Notes under the pieces: generated by a model
Seen by the model: only the letters and a program-made list of their open reading frames with translations
Database searches by the model: none
Told to the model about the DNA's origin: nothing
IMG/VR virus record: IMGVR_UViG_3300035661_000064
Coordinates: 1 to 63,323 of that record
Length of the DNA: 63,323 nucleotides
DNA from: a virus
Reading direction: 5' to 3' (one strand)
Made by a program: the position numbers and the translations under genes
Shown: piece by piece, positions 24,888-35,276 of the stretch
Layout of the letters: each line of letters opens with the position of its first letter
Position numbering within the stretch: the stretch's first letter is position 1

Positions 24888-26771
24888 GTGAATAACTTAA
24901 AGTACAATCGGTTTCGTAGTTACTTGCCTACATTACCTCAACCCCCTATATTTGATGAATTCATTGAACCTGAAGACATCTCAATACATCTTCAAACTAT
25001 TTGGAACAACCAGAATAGTTTGAACCATGCACTTTCGTCAATGGTTGCAAATCGAGCTGATCTTGCAGAGACTTACTTTGAGAAGTACTCTAACCCAATC
25101 TTTAAGAAAGTAATTGCAATAGACAACATCAACTCTCACAAGTACGATCAAAAGTTTCACAATGATGGAAACATAGCAACTATGAATGCTACATGGCTTA
25201 CAGGAGCTTATGTATTTTTCATCAATGACTTTTATGATTATGAGCCATTAGATCATTTTGTTTTAGTCTTTGATAATTTTACAGGAGAACTAATTCCTCA
25301 GAAAGACATAGTTCTTCATAAATCTGTAGGTGGTGCTAGACTATTCATTAGATGGAATAACGCTTATGTTCCGTTGAAGAAAAATTTCACTGCGGGAAAT
25401 TCAATCTCTATCGTTGTCTTCCGTAAAATGATCTATTCAACTACACCTTTATATGCTAAACATACTTTAGGCACTGGTATAAGTGTTGGAAACAGCGTTC
25501 AGTATAACTTTGTAATTCAAGACGCTACTGAAACAGTCGGGTTGTTAACTTCTAGTAATGACTATTATGTTGTAGCTAAAACACAAACCGGATCATGGAT
25601 TAAGTTTCAAAAGAGTGAATACTCCATTCAAGTAGATCAAGGTGGAAATAGATTGCTAGTTAGCATGTTTCCTTTGTCATATGCAACAAACCTAACGTTC
25701 TATGTCGTAAACAAGAACAACGCTGCAGAAATTTCGTTTGACTACGTATCTATGGAATGCGCTATTAACGTAAACGAAGTTAATTACTCAAATGGTTTAA
25801 CTCTATCTAGTAACGGAGTTGTTGAGTCTAAGATATTTGCATCAGACCCATACAAATTCATAGAACTTTACTTTCATGATAAAGTAATGAACGAACGGAT
25901 TCCAGTTATATTTGACGAAAACGACTTAAACCACACATTTGTATTCTTCAATGGAGTTAAGCTTTCACCCGGAACTCAAGAGTTTTACTTTGACAGAACG
26001 TTAAATCTCTTTGCTATTCTTAATTCAGCATTCCCATCAGGAGAAGAGCTTAAATGGATGAGAATCATATTTAATGGAATTTCACCTAATGTAGGAATTT
26101 ACAAAACAATGTACGACTTGAATGATGGTTCTACTGCTTTGTCTTGTCAATATTTACCTAACGTAATATTTCATTCACAGGAAACAATCTCACATGTCAT
26201 TAGAAAGAAAGCATTGTTTTTTGTTAACAACCATTACATTGAAGCAACTCCTGAAGTAATTACAGATAATGACTTTCATGTTCCTGAAATAGACAGTCAA
26301 AGCAACGTTGAACTCTATTCTTTCTTTTTTAGAGATGCTGTAACACAAGCTTTCTTAGATGATTTCAACAATAGAACAACTGAAATTCAACGTTATCTTC
26401 AACTGAATGGAGTAAACAACACGCTAATTCAAAATTGGATTGATGCAAATAGTGGTTCAATTGGAATATTTGAAGATGTTGATTTTAGACAAACTGGATG
26501 GTTTGGTAATTCGTACAATTACTATGAGCCTTTGTCAAAAGGTTTTACAGACTTGTTTAACATAGAAACTGAAGCTACTGTAGAAAACAATGTTTCTATG
26601 ACTAAAATTACTTCAATCCACTCTAACGCAGGAGTCAGTTCCGATTTACTAGTCACACCAGACGAAAGTAGTTTTGTTGCAGGTGATAAATACAGCACTA
26701 CAGCGTTTATTTTAGACTCAAACGTTACATCTGAAGCATGTTCTTGTTTGTTGTTTGACATGATGACCTAA
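24888..26771 (+). CDS. Virion protein, probable fibre or baseplate component
   Basis: First gene of the 24.9-38.4 kb structural block; 627 residues. Starts at a GTG with AAGGC upstream. The sequence is strongly beta-rich with recurring DPYKFIELYFHDKVMNERIP, GVKLSPGTQEFYFDRTLNLF type units, which look like repeated beta-sandwich domains seen in jumbo-phage tail fibre and baseplate proteins. A calcium or sugar site cannot be pointed to. The C-terminus (SCLLFDMMT) is hydrophobic. There is no signal peptide, as expected for a cytoplasmically assembled virion protein. Family not recognised. Confidence 0.65.
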   Translation: MNNLKYNRFRSYLPTLPQPPIFDEFIEPEDISIHLQTIWNNQNSLNHALSSMVANRADLAETYFEKYSNPIFKKVIAIDNINSHKYDQKFHNDGNIATMNATWLTGAYVFFINDFYDYEPLDHFVLVFDNFTGELIPQKDIVLHKSVGGARLFIRWNNAYVPLKKNFTAGNSISIVVFRKMIYSTTPLYAKHTLGTGISVGNSVQYNFVIQDATETVGLLTSSNDYYVVAKTQTGSWIKFQKSEYSIQVDQGGNRLLVSMFPLSYATNLTFYVVNKNNAAEISFDYVSMECAINVNEVNYSNGLTLSSNGVVESKIFASDPYKFIELYFHDKVMNERIPVIFDENDLNHTFVFFNGVKLSPGTQEFYFDRTLNLFAILNSAFPSGEELKWMRIIFNGISPNVGIYKTMYDLNDGSTALSCQYLPNVIFHSQETISHVIRKKALFFVNNHYIEATPEVITDNDFHVPEIDSQSNVELYSFFFRDAVTQAFLDDFNNRTTEIQRYLQLNGVNNTLIQNWIDANSGSIGIFEDVDFRQTGWFGNSYNYYEPLSKGFTDLFNIETEATVENNVSMTKITSIHSNAGVSSDLLVTPDESSFVAGDKYSTTAFILDSNVTSEACSCLLFDMMT

Positions 26772-26785
26772 CTAGATAATTTACA

Positions 26786-26826
26786 AAGTCCGAACAATGA
26801 AATGAGAAAATTCATTGTTCGGACTT
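26786..26826 (+). terminator. Hairpin between first two structural genes
   Basis: AAGTCCGAACAATGAA / TTCATTGTTCGGACTT, a 16-bp perfect stem with 9-nt loop, then TAATTTG. It may reduce read-through into the giant gene or protect the upstream message. Confidence 0.7.
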
Positions 26827-26857
26827 AATTTGTTCAACCCTCATGAGGATTTGATTT

Positions 26858-29800
26858 ATGCCTATTAAACTTGCAGCTCGATATATTCTTCCCGTTGTTG
26901 ATATGACACGAAGAAACGAGTTTAACATTTTTGACAGAGAAATGTTTATTTCTTCTGACAATCGAGTCTTTGTTCGTTTTGAGAATAGAGACATTGAAAT
27001 CCCTGAAGCGTCTAGCGATTTAAAAGAAGTTTCAGGTAAATACTTCTATACAGTAAACGATGAAGAGTTTGAAATCATCTTTCCTGAATCAAATAGAGTT
27101 ACTTCTGGATTGAAACTAGTAGGTAAACCTATTCTAAGCTTTATGTCTGGTTCTGGAGTAAACAATGTTAATCATCCAAATGGTTCAATTGTTATTGTTA
27201 GAGTAGACGCTTTAGAAGATTCACTTTACACGTTAGAAGATGTTTCGTTTCAGTACAAAGTAAACGGATACAGTTGGGTAGATGACATTGAAGCATTTCA
27301 CATTTTTGAAGGAGCAGAAGGAGCAATGTCAGGTTGTGCTAAAACCTACGTTGTTAGAGCTGTTAGTCCTGATGGGTTTCACTACTCAGCTGAAACAACT
27401 ATCACAGCTAGACGCGTAACTTTAGAATCTGAAGTTCCATCATTGGACACAATCTTTTCACTGCCATCATCTGAAGAAAACACTTTAGTTTCGTATTCAT
27501 TCTATCCAAACTACATCTCAACAAATCTATTTTGCAGTGGTCACAAAACTCATTTAACGCTTTATCAGAAGGTAAATGGAGTTTATACTAGTGACTATCA
27601 GGCAAATGGAATTCGCTTCGCACGAGTGGCTGGAGCACCTCCTGAATACTTTCAAGGGTCTCCTCAAACTTTGATTGAAGACTATCTCCCATCTTACCCG
27701 TACAATGATTGGACTATGTGGAACAAAATAGAAATTCAATCAGTTCCTAATGAGAACATTGAGTTTTACTTTGAAGTTGAAATCGTTCCTAACGACCCAT
27801 CTGAATATTCAATGGTAAACAACAATCCGAAGAAGAAGTTTCATTATATTGCAACAAATACAGACTTAGCACCTGACTTAAGCAATTTGAAGCTTTTTAA
27901 GGATGTGTTTGAATGGACTGCAATGAACCAACTGAGTGAAAATTCAAATGTTACAGGTTTTTCAATTCAGGGAATGGATACTACTAAGAACTCATATAGC
28001 ATAGTTTCTTCAACTATTGCAGGTGTAGCAGGACAACCTCCTACAGGTTTTTCAATCTTAACTCCTTCTGTGGTAGGCTCAGCTGAAGCAACTTTTTCAC
28101 TGACGGTTCAGGGAACTAACAATGTAAGTGGTCTTTTTTCAACTAAGACATTCTCTATTAGAGTAGTGAACTTAGCTGTCAATGATGCTTCTACAATAAC
28201 GTTGAATCAAATAGCTAATTCAGAGCGTTACAATGACTCTTCTATCTTTGAGTTTGTTTTTAGCATTGCAGGTGGAACAACTGAAAGTGGTAACAAGCGG
28301 TATAGTTTAAGTGATCTAAACGTAGCTAATATGTTAAGATTTGAAGTTTCAGGTCAAACACCATTAATAGGTTCTGGTGTTGTAAACTATACTACATTGA
28401 AATTTGCAGCTGGTGTTCCTATAACTATTCAGTATCAAACCTCTTATGTTGAAACTAATCTTGGAATTCCTTCAATGACAGTCACTCTGTATGATGACTC
28501 ATACAGTTATTTAGCTACTTCGTCTAAAATTCTTAGTATACGGGCACACACATTAGCCCAAGTACAAGGTCTACTAATTAATCCCGATATTACAACTACT
28601 ACAATCGGCGGTATTATACAGCCTAACACGTATTTTCGAGAAGCTGATGTAGGAATCATGTACAAACGTCTAAACTCGTCAGTTACCCTGCCAACTGATA
28701 CTAAATGGAGAATCAATGAATCTTTTCCTGCAAACTTTATTGAATATTTAGGAGCTTTAACTTCAACAACTGGTTTAGACACTACTTCTAACAATTATTA
28801 TCTACCTACAATTGTTGAACGTGGTGGAAAAACAGGTTACTTTGGAACTGATGGTCTTGCTGATTCAATTAAATTAGATTCTGCTTCATGGATAGCTAAA
28901 TCAAGATTTGTTACTTGGATTGGTGCTACAGTATTAGTTGAGATTCCATCAACAAGACAAACATTCATGATTAACACTGGTCTATATTTGTTAGATCAAA
29001 ACAACAATGAATTAAATGACAACAACAATCCGATTCAAGAATCATCTATGGTTCAAACAGACGGGACGGAGTTTATAACTTGTACAGATACAGGTTGGAA
29101 AAACTATTGGAAAGACCGTTTAAACACAGCTCCTAATGCTCCTACTATAGTCGAAAGTGAAGAAAATGGTGTACGTTATTACACTGTTACTTCTAAGTTT
29201 AGATTACGAATAAACAATTCAGACCCTTCCTATTCTACGATAATTGTACCTTCTAGCTATTCAGGAAGGCTATTGTCATCTTATGCAAACGATGACTTAA
29301 CTGCTAACAATGTTTCTTCTAATATCTCATTCACTTCTCAGACTAATTCAGTTTTAAACCGCAGATTCTTAAGCTTTAACTTTATCCCGTACAATCAGGA
29401 TTTGACCTTAACTATCAAGATTCGTAAAAGTGTGTTTATAGACAACTCTACAGAATCAACAATTCCTATTATCTTCATGGTCAAGGAGAACTTTGAGTAT
29501 ATTGATCAAACTCCATCAGTGACTCCTCGTGTATATCAGTTCTTTATGAATGTCCCTAACCCATACTTCAATATCATCAAAATAGACGAAGAGTTTTCTT
29601 ACTATAAAATTCCCACTCAAGGAGAACCGTCGATTTTAGTGATTAACCCTTCATTAGATGGAATTGCAACAGCTGGTTTAGGTAAAGGAAACGTCTACAA
29701 TTTCATCTTTACTCCTACTTATCAATTACCTTGGTGTCCGGGTCAAGATCTTGCAGAACTTTCTATGACCATGACTGGAAACGATGGTTCAGGAAGTACT

Positions 29801-32800
29801 ACGTTTTATCCAACAGCATTCAATTCAACTATCTATAACGTTTACCGCCTTCAATGTAACGAATCTGAGACTAGTTCGCTTATTACTTTAAACTACACTA
29901 AGAAGATCTATTTCAACTCTTTAGTTCAAAGCCCATTTCCTCCTGAGTTTAAGCTTTACACTAAAACTATTCAGTTTACACCGTACAGCACACTTCCGTC
30001 TCCTGTTAACTTAGGAAATCTTGCTTTAGATATTCAATTTCAACGTGGTAGTAGTTTAACATGGAATCTAACTACAGGTGGCTCTGCTAGAAAAGTTAAA
30101 AACTCTCTAAACCAAACGTTCACAGGAGCACCTACAGTTCAGTACGTTGTAGGTCATACAATCAAATTAGTTCCTTACGTTTCTGATCCTGCAAACATAG
30201 CAGGTGGAACTGATTTAGACCGTTCTACTCCTCAAACAACTTATCAAACAGTCTATGAATTCAGGAATTCAGATAGTTCTGCACCTATTACTTCCTCTAA
30301 TCCATATGGTTTTGTAGGTGGTTCAGATTCAGCAAATTCTAGAACTCAATTAGGTGGAAGTGCTCAAGAGTTTGCTTACATTCCAGCTTCTACACCAGCA
30401 CAGAAAATAGGAATCATTCGTGTTTACTTTATGTATGCTAACAGAACATACGACACTGTAACTGGTTTACCTAATGATGGAAGTGACTATAAGTGGATAG
30501 ACTTTAAGTTTGAATTCTTTGATGAAGTCTTTTACTTCGCAACAGTAGAAGGAAATATAGAACGTTTTGATCCTAACACATTAACATACCCTTCTACAGG
30601 AAGCTTTCCTATTTATACGATTGGAGTAACAAATAACCCAACGTTTAGTGTATTTCAAACAGCAACGAGTGTGTTCAAAAGTGTATTGCTAGATTCTCCG
30701 TCAATGACATCTAAAACAGTAACAGTTCTTCCTGCACCAAACCCGTTTCATTCCGATAGTGGCTCATATACACGGTATGGAAAAAATGCGTCAAACGTTG
30801 ATTTCTACAGTGCTTCAGGTATTTATCCTGATTGGAGTTTCACTAATGGAATGACATTCAAGTTTGATACAACTAAGATTCAAACCGACTTTGACATTGC
30901 TCCTCAGTACAACGACAATAGTTTAACACAGTATAGTTTCTTTGGTTTGTACGGAACAATCTCATATCGTGGAGTAAACTACTCATTTTACTTCATGGAT
31001 AACACTAGTACATGGATTCATCTAGGCTATTTTAATCTTCAAGCAAGACCTGTTCCTGCTGATAACCGTGTTTTAACTAAAGATGCTAATAGCGGTTATG
31101 TTCCTCCTTACGACCGTCTTCAAACTAAATTTATCATCAACGCTCTTAAAGACAAACCCGAATATCGTTTAGGTGAAGAGATTGAACTAACTTGTGGCAG
31201 TTCACAAATCTATGGGAACACAAGTTGTTATATTTCAGGAGACTATTACGACACAATCTTCACTACTGGAAATAGTTACACGATAGGCGATTCAACTACT
31301 TTGACTTATGTTAAAGGTAAACTTGCAGATGGAACAGTTATAGAGTTTAATAGTTCTTCAACTGTTTATCCTATTTCAACTTATCAAACCGAAGTAGTTC
31401 TGAACAATTTGTTCAATGTAATACTAATCGAGATTCCCCCCGTTATTGAATTGTCATTAGACAATGGAGTAACATTTACATTTACTCCTGAAGAATTTGG
31501 TTTTAGTATGGGAATCTTTGCAACAGGCGATTTAGTAAATCCTATCAAAATTGAAAGTTTCGTCTTCTACATAACCCCTAACACTGCAGCAGGTCAAACG
31601 CTTTCTATCTCTAGCGATCCCACAAGTACTCCAGACATTCCGGGTGTATCATCTTACACTGCTGACTTAATCTCAGTTCCAAATCAACCATTTTGGAGTA
31701 GCAGTCCCAGTAGAATCTTTAATGGCTCATATGCTACAAGTCTAGATTCTATGAGTGTTGTTACTGAAACAGCAGGAGCGTATGTTCCCCCGTTTACTTC
31801 GCCTGTTGAAAATCTTTATACTAAACATTCAAGATACTTTACATTCAAGAAACTATGGCACAGCGAAATCTATTCTCATCTAAACTATGAACCTACAAAC
31901 TTGATTGATTATCACTACTTCATTCGTCCTGATAATCTTGTCTACATTAGAGGGTTTAATACATCTACTAATGCAGATGTTACTTCAGTATTAGCGTTTA
32001 ACGCAGGTCAATACATTCCTAGAGATAGTAGACTCAAAGTAACAAGTGCTGCCTTGATTGTTTATCCTGAAAAGGAAAATCAATCAAACACTGCTCGGAA
32101 TTACGGTTGTATAGTAGTATCGTTAATGGACTTTACTCGTTCATCAGGGTCTGATATTAAAGGCTTTATAGACTTCTGCTACATTCCTGTCTTAATTCCT
32201 ATTACAACAAACCAAAGTCTTTCAATAACAGTTGTAATGGATTCAGCTCAAACTTCTTCTGGATTAATTTCAGTAAAACCAATTTATCGAGTAGTGCACA
32301 AAACACTTGATCTCAATCCATCTTTGCTTTCTAATTGGAACTTAATATCTGGTGACAGTCTTGATACTAACGCTGTTTCAACTACATTTGCAATGAGTTT
32401 AACTGCTGTAAATAGCACAAAATTTGATATCACTGCAGCCGATAATCTTATCAACTTTCCTCTTTATAAGTTTATGGAACTTGTTAACGTTGATATTGCA
32501 TACATGCAAACAACACTAGGCGATGTTCAATCTGATTTGTATGGAAGATCATCAGTTCTAGTAGTTGGTTACAACACTGTCTTTATTCCATCAACAGTTA
32601 ATACAAGTACAACTTACTTCGGAAAGTCTTATTACAGTGGCTTCCTTACTACAATGAAAATTCGGTATGGTATTATTCCGGGAACGCTCACTCTCTTTAC
32701 AACTATGCAAGACCATTTGACAATTGATGCTTCAGAAACACAGCATAAGTACAAGCTTTACTTTACAGGAAACGTTGATTTCTCTATTGATGCTATGCCG

Positions 32801-34009
32801 TCTAAACATAACAAGCTTACAGGAACTGACGTTTTATACAGCTTTGAAGCGAAAGTAGCTTTGGATTATATGGAATCTACAAATGGTAAGTTATTACAAC
32901 CTTTCTTCTTTGATGGTTTTACACGTTTAGTCCCGTCTAGCATTTCAAACTTAGTTAGCTATGATAATAAGATGCTTTCTAACTGGTCTTTACATACTTC
33001 TTTCAAACGAGAAATTCCGGGTTCTATAAACTCTACTGCAGACTCTACTTTAAACTTTGCAGTTAGGTTGAAAGCACCTAGTGCAGCTTGGAATGGTACG
33101 TCGCAAGTAAATGATTATGTATGCCTATCTGATACACTTGTCGAAAGATGGCATCAGATGTCAGTCAATGGAGCATACTCTAGTACTACATTCGCTAACA
33201 CATTTGGAAACTACTTCCTTGGCTCTAGTGCAACATCGTCTGATCGTTTTGTGTTTAAAGCTCTTTCATCACACAGAACATCATGCTTTACATATAGTGT
33301 AGATGAATACTTAGACGAAGGCGGTGATACTAAGTTAGCTATTGAAACTCGGTTAATGAAATCTCTCACGTTAGGCGTTATTTATCCTGAAGCTAAGAAT
33401 GATATCACTAACACAAGACTAGCAAAGTTCTTTATAACTTCAAATGCTGGAGCATCAACTGCTTATGATTCGATTATCTTAACTCAACCCACAATTGAGA
33501 ATCTCTACGTTGTTAAACAGTATCCATTTAAAGGAACTATTGAAGGATTCCTTGAAAAAGCCTCTCCAACATTTGCTGTTATTAAGTCTAAAGACACTAG
33601 ACATTATTTAATGCTAGTAATGGTAGGTTCAATTCTGCGTATCTATGCTACAAATACAGAAATTCCATACAGGTATTATTCTGACATCAATAATACTTAC
33701 ATCTTCCGCGAAATGGATAAGTTTACATTTGTCAAAGAAATAGATCTATGGCTTGAATTAGCAATTCAAACAAAGAATCTTTTCTGGCGTTCTGAAACTA
33801 ATTCAGCATGGACAGGTGTTACTCCTAATCTTACTGGATTTAGAAACGTAATTGTTCAAACTGAAAAAGGCTATGTAGACTTAATTTCTACGGCTGTTTA
33901 TGGTGGAACTAGTTTAGGTAATCCTACTATAAAAGTCAAACGAGTTCGCTTTCCACTCATTAATTCTTATTCTTCTTCTTCTAATGTAGGAGCGCCTGCA
34001 AGCAACTAA
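26858..34009 (+). CDS. Giant virion protein (2,383 residues), probable tail fibre or adhesin
   Basis: The largest gene in the window. GAGGA precedes the start. The protein is low in Cys, rich in Ser, Thr, Asn, Tyr and Pro, and is made of many beta-strand units with the rhythm of immunoglobulin-like or carbohydrate-binding domains (for example FSIQGMDTTKNSYSIVSSTI and GVAGQPPTGFSILTPSVVGS in a repeated VxG/AEATFSLTVQG style). No enzymatic motif, coiled coil or intramolecular chaperone domain is recognised. Its size and place among fibre-like genes suggest a long tail fibre, tape-like surface filament or baseplate decoration protein. Receptor binding is an inference. A tape-measure protein is unlikely because the sequence is beta-rich and not helical. 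Confidence 0.65.
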   Translation: MPIKLAARYILPVVDMTRRNEFNIFDREMFISSDNRVFVRFENRDIEIPEASSDLKEVSGKYFYTVNDEEFEIIFPESNRVTSGLKLVGKPILSFMSGSGVNNVNHPNGSIVIVRVDALEDSLYTLEDVSFQYKVNGYSWVDDIEAFHIFEGAEGAMSGCAKTYVVRAVSPDGFHYSAETTITARRVTLESEVPSLDTIFSLPSSEENTLVSYSFYPNYISTNLFCSGHKTHLTLYQKVNGVYTSDYQANGIRFARVAGAPPEYFQGSPQTLIEDYLPSYPYNDWTMWNKIEIQSVPNENIEFYFEVEIVPNDPSEYSMVNNNPKKKFHYIATNTDLAPDLSNLKLFKDVFEWTAMNQLSENSNVTGFSIQGMDTTKNSYSIVSSTIAGVAGQPPTGFSILTPSVVGSAEATFSLTVQGTNNVSGLFSTKTFSIRVVNLAVNDASTITLNQIANSERYNDSSIFEFVFSIAGGTTESGNKRYSLSDLNVANMLRFEVSGQTPLIGSGVVNYTTLKFAAGVPITIQYQTSYVETNLGIPSMTVTLYDDSYSYLATSSKILSIRAHTLAQVQGLLINPDITTTTIGGIIQPNTYFREADVGIMYKRLNSSVTLPTDTKWRINESFPANFIEYLGALTSTTGLDTTSNNYYLPTIVERGGKTGYFGTDGLADSIKLDSASWIAKSRFVTWIGATVLVEIPSTRQTFMINTGLYLLDQNNNELNDNNNPIQESSMVQTDGTEFITCTDTGWKNYWKDRLNTAPNAPTIVESEENGVRYYTVTSKFRLRINNSDPSYSTIIVPSSYSGRLLSSYANDDLTANNVSSNISFTSQTNSVLNRRFLSFNFIPYNQDLTLTIKIRKSVFIDNSTESTIPIIFMVKENFEYIDQTPSVTPRVYQFFMNVPNPYFNIIKIDEEFSYYKIPTQGEPSILVINPSLDGIATAGLGKGNVYNFIFTPTYQLPWCPGQDLAELSMTMTGNDGSGSTTFYPTAFNSTIYNVYRLQCNESETSSLITLNYTKKIYFNSLVQSPFPPEFKLYTKTIQFTPYSTLPSPVNLGNLALDIQFQRGSSLTWNLTTGGSARKVKNSLNQTFTGAPTVQYVVGHTIKLVPYVSDPANIAGGTDLDRSTPQTTYQTVYEFRNSDSSAPITSSNPYGFVGGSDSANSRTQLGGSAQEFAYIPASTPAQKIGIIRVYFMYANRTYDTVTGLPNDGSDYKWIDFKFEFFDEVFYFATVEGNIERFDPNTLTYPSTGSFPIYTIGVTNNPTFSVFQTATSVFKSVLLDSPSMTSKTVTVLPAPNPFHSDSGSYTRYGKNASNVDFYSASGIYPDWSFTNGMTFKFDTTKIQTDFDIAPQYNDNSLTQYSFFGLYGTISYRGVNYSFYFMDNTSTWIHLGYFNLQARPVPADNRVLTKDANSGYVPPYDRLQTKFIINALKDKPEYRLGEEIELTCGSSQIYGNTSCYISGDYYDTIFTTGNSYTIGDSTTLTYVKGKLADGTVIEFNSSSTVYPISTYQTEVVLNNLFNVILIEIPPVIELSLDNGVTFTFTPEEFGFSMGIFATGDLVNPIKIESFVFYITPNTAAGQTLSISSDPTSTPDIPGVSSYTADLISVPNQPFWSSSPSRIFNGSYATSLDSMSVVTETAGAYVPPFTSPVENLYTKHSRYFTFKKLWHSEIYSHLNYEPTNLIDYHYFIRPDNLVYIRGFNTSTNADVTSVLAFNAGQYIPRDSRLKVTSAALIVYPEKENQSNTARNYGCIVVSLMDFTRSSGSDIKGFIDFCYIPVLIPITTNQSLSITVVMDSAQTSSGLISVKPIYRVVHKTLDLNPSLLSNWNLISGDSLDTNAVSTTFAMSLTAVNSTKFDITAADNLINFPLYKFMELVNVDIAYMQTTLGDVQSDLYGRSSVLVVGYNTVFIPSTVNTSTTYFGKSYYSGFLTTMKIRYGIIPGTLTLFTTMQDHLTIDASETQHKYKLYFTGNVDFSIDAMPSKHNKLTGTDVLYSFEAKVALDYMESTNGKLLQPFFFDGFTRLVPSSISNLVSYDNKMLSNWSLHTSFKREIPGSINSTADSTLNFAVRLKAPSAAWNGTSQVNDYVCLSDTLVERWHQMSVNGAYSSTTFANTFGNYFLGSSATSSDRFVFKALSSHRTSCFTYSVDEYLDEGGDTKLAIETRLMKSLTLGVIYPEAKNDITNTRLAKFFITSNAGASTAYDSIILTQPTIENLYVVKQYPFKGTIEGFLEKASPTFAVIKSKDTRHYLMLVMVGSILRIYATNTEIPYRYYSDINNTYIFREMDKFTFVKEIDLWLELAIQTKNLFWRSETNSAWTGVTPNLTGFRNVIVQTEKGYVDLISTAVYGGTSLGNPTIKVKRVRFPLINSYSSSSNVGAPASN

Positions 34010-34020
34010 ATAACTAGTCT

Positions 34021-34046
34021 AGTCACTGCCTTTACAGGGCAGTGAC
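34021..34046 (+). terminator. Hairpin after giant virion gene
   Basis: AGTCACTGCC / GGCAGTGACT stem just after the stop; weak T-tract. Confidence 0.6.
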
Positions 34047-34101
34047 TTAGGCTGTTGCAACAAATATTTGAAATTTTCAGTTCCGAAAAAGGTTTTTACT
34101 A

Positions 34102-35256
34102 ATGACAAACATGTACAAGAATCTAGAGCTTCCTCTAGTCACGCAATCGTCTACTGAACAAGCCGACTTTACGTCTATAATGAATGGTGAAATGTTTTTA
34201 CTGAGAAACAGTGAAGACGATTCACATAAGCTTTGTTATAAACATCGTTTAACAGGTCAAGTTCTAACACTTAATAAGTCTCCATTTGATTCAAGTGGAG
34301 ACTTTGTTTCTGTTACGTTAAACGATGGAACAACTAAAGCTATTTCAAAAGACGAATCGTTGGGAGACACTAACTTTGATGATCTTACAATCTTAGCTAG
34401 TTCTCATTACAACTACAATACCTTTCCTAAATCGCTTTCATACTCGTTTGACAATTATTCTTCTGGAAGCAGACCACATTACACTTTCAGTGGATATCTG
34501 AGAGGTGCATATGACGCAATGGAATGGATCTATTACAATCCGGGTCGCATTCACTTCATGCGTGGTTTAAGTTTAAACGACAAAGCTGCGATCAAAGAAG
34601 GAAACTATGAACAACTATTTCGCTCTAGGACGTTGTTACAATACAAGTCACCTTTGACTTTTGCAAAAGAGTATCAATACGGGGAATCAGCTGGAGACAT
34701 CAACCGATTAGGTGCAGATCAAGCTTACTTTAATGCTTTACTAAGTGGAAGATCAATTGAGTTCTTTTCTCCAGAAACGTCTCACGATATAGAACTAACA
34801 GCAGATCACATTGATTGCTTTGGTAATCAGGGGAAAACTGCAATAAACACGATTCAGCTAACTTCAACGTGGTCATACAACGAAAGTCTTACATACTCAG
34901 CTGAAGTAGTTAACAAACCAGACGAAACTTTGACTTTCACTATTTCAAAGAACTCTTTCCCTTTAAAGTTTATCATCGACCCATCTCTTCCATCAACTAC
35001 TCCTATAGCATATGAACTGCGTTTTGAGTCGTTTATCTTCAGTTTGAATGGAGAAAACACGGTTTATTTTTCAAACGAAAATGTTCTACATTTTCCAGAA
35101 TGGAGTCTCTCAGTAAAACCTCATATTAATCTAGCTAAACCAATAAGAACACGATTAGCTGTAAGAATATTTAATCCAGGTCGTCCATCAAGGTATGCTT
35201 TCTTTTCAATTCCTATTACAATTGATAAAAGCTTTCTTACCAGCATTATTAACTGA
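34102..35256 (+). CDS. Virion protein of structural block
   Basis: A 384-residue beta-rich protein starting MTNMYKNLELPLVTQSSTEQ, with AAGGT upstream. It contains RGAYDAMEWIYYNPGRIHFM and a C-terminal half of alternating strands (ETLTFTISKNSFPLKFIIDP). It is followed closely (20 nt) by another structural gene. The family is not recognised; by location it is a baseplate or fibre component. Confidence 0.6.
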   Translation: MTNMYKNLELPLVTQSSTEQADFTSIMNGEMFLLRNSEDDSHKLCYKHRLTGQVLTLNKSPFDSSGDFVSVTLNDGTTKAISKDESLGDTNFDDLTILASSHYNYNTFPKSLSYSFDNYSSGSRPHYTFSGYLRGAYDAMEWIYYNPGRIHFMRGLSLNDKAAIKEGNYEQLFRSRTLLQYKSPLTFAKEYQYGESAGDINRLGADQAYFNALLSGRSIEFFSPETSHDIELTADHIDCFGNQGKTAINTIQLTSTWSYNESLTYSAEVVNKPDETLTFTISKNSFPLKFIIDPSLPSTTPIAYELRFESFIFSLNGENTVYFSNENVLHFPEWSLSVKPHINLAKPIRTRLAVRIFNPGRPSRYAFFSIPITIDKSFLTSIIN

Positions 35257-35276
35257 ACTGCAGGAAACAACTAATC

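Noticed and set aside
26858-34009. Tape-measure protein
   Set aside because: Length would fit, but the sequence is beta-rich and Ser/Thr/Asn-rich, not a long amphipathic helix, and it lies in a fibre block.
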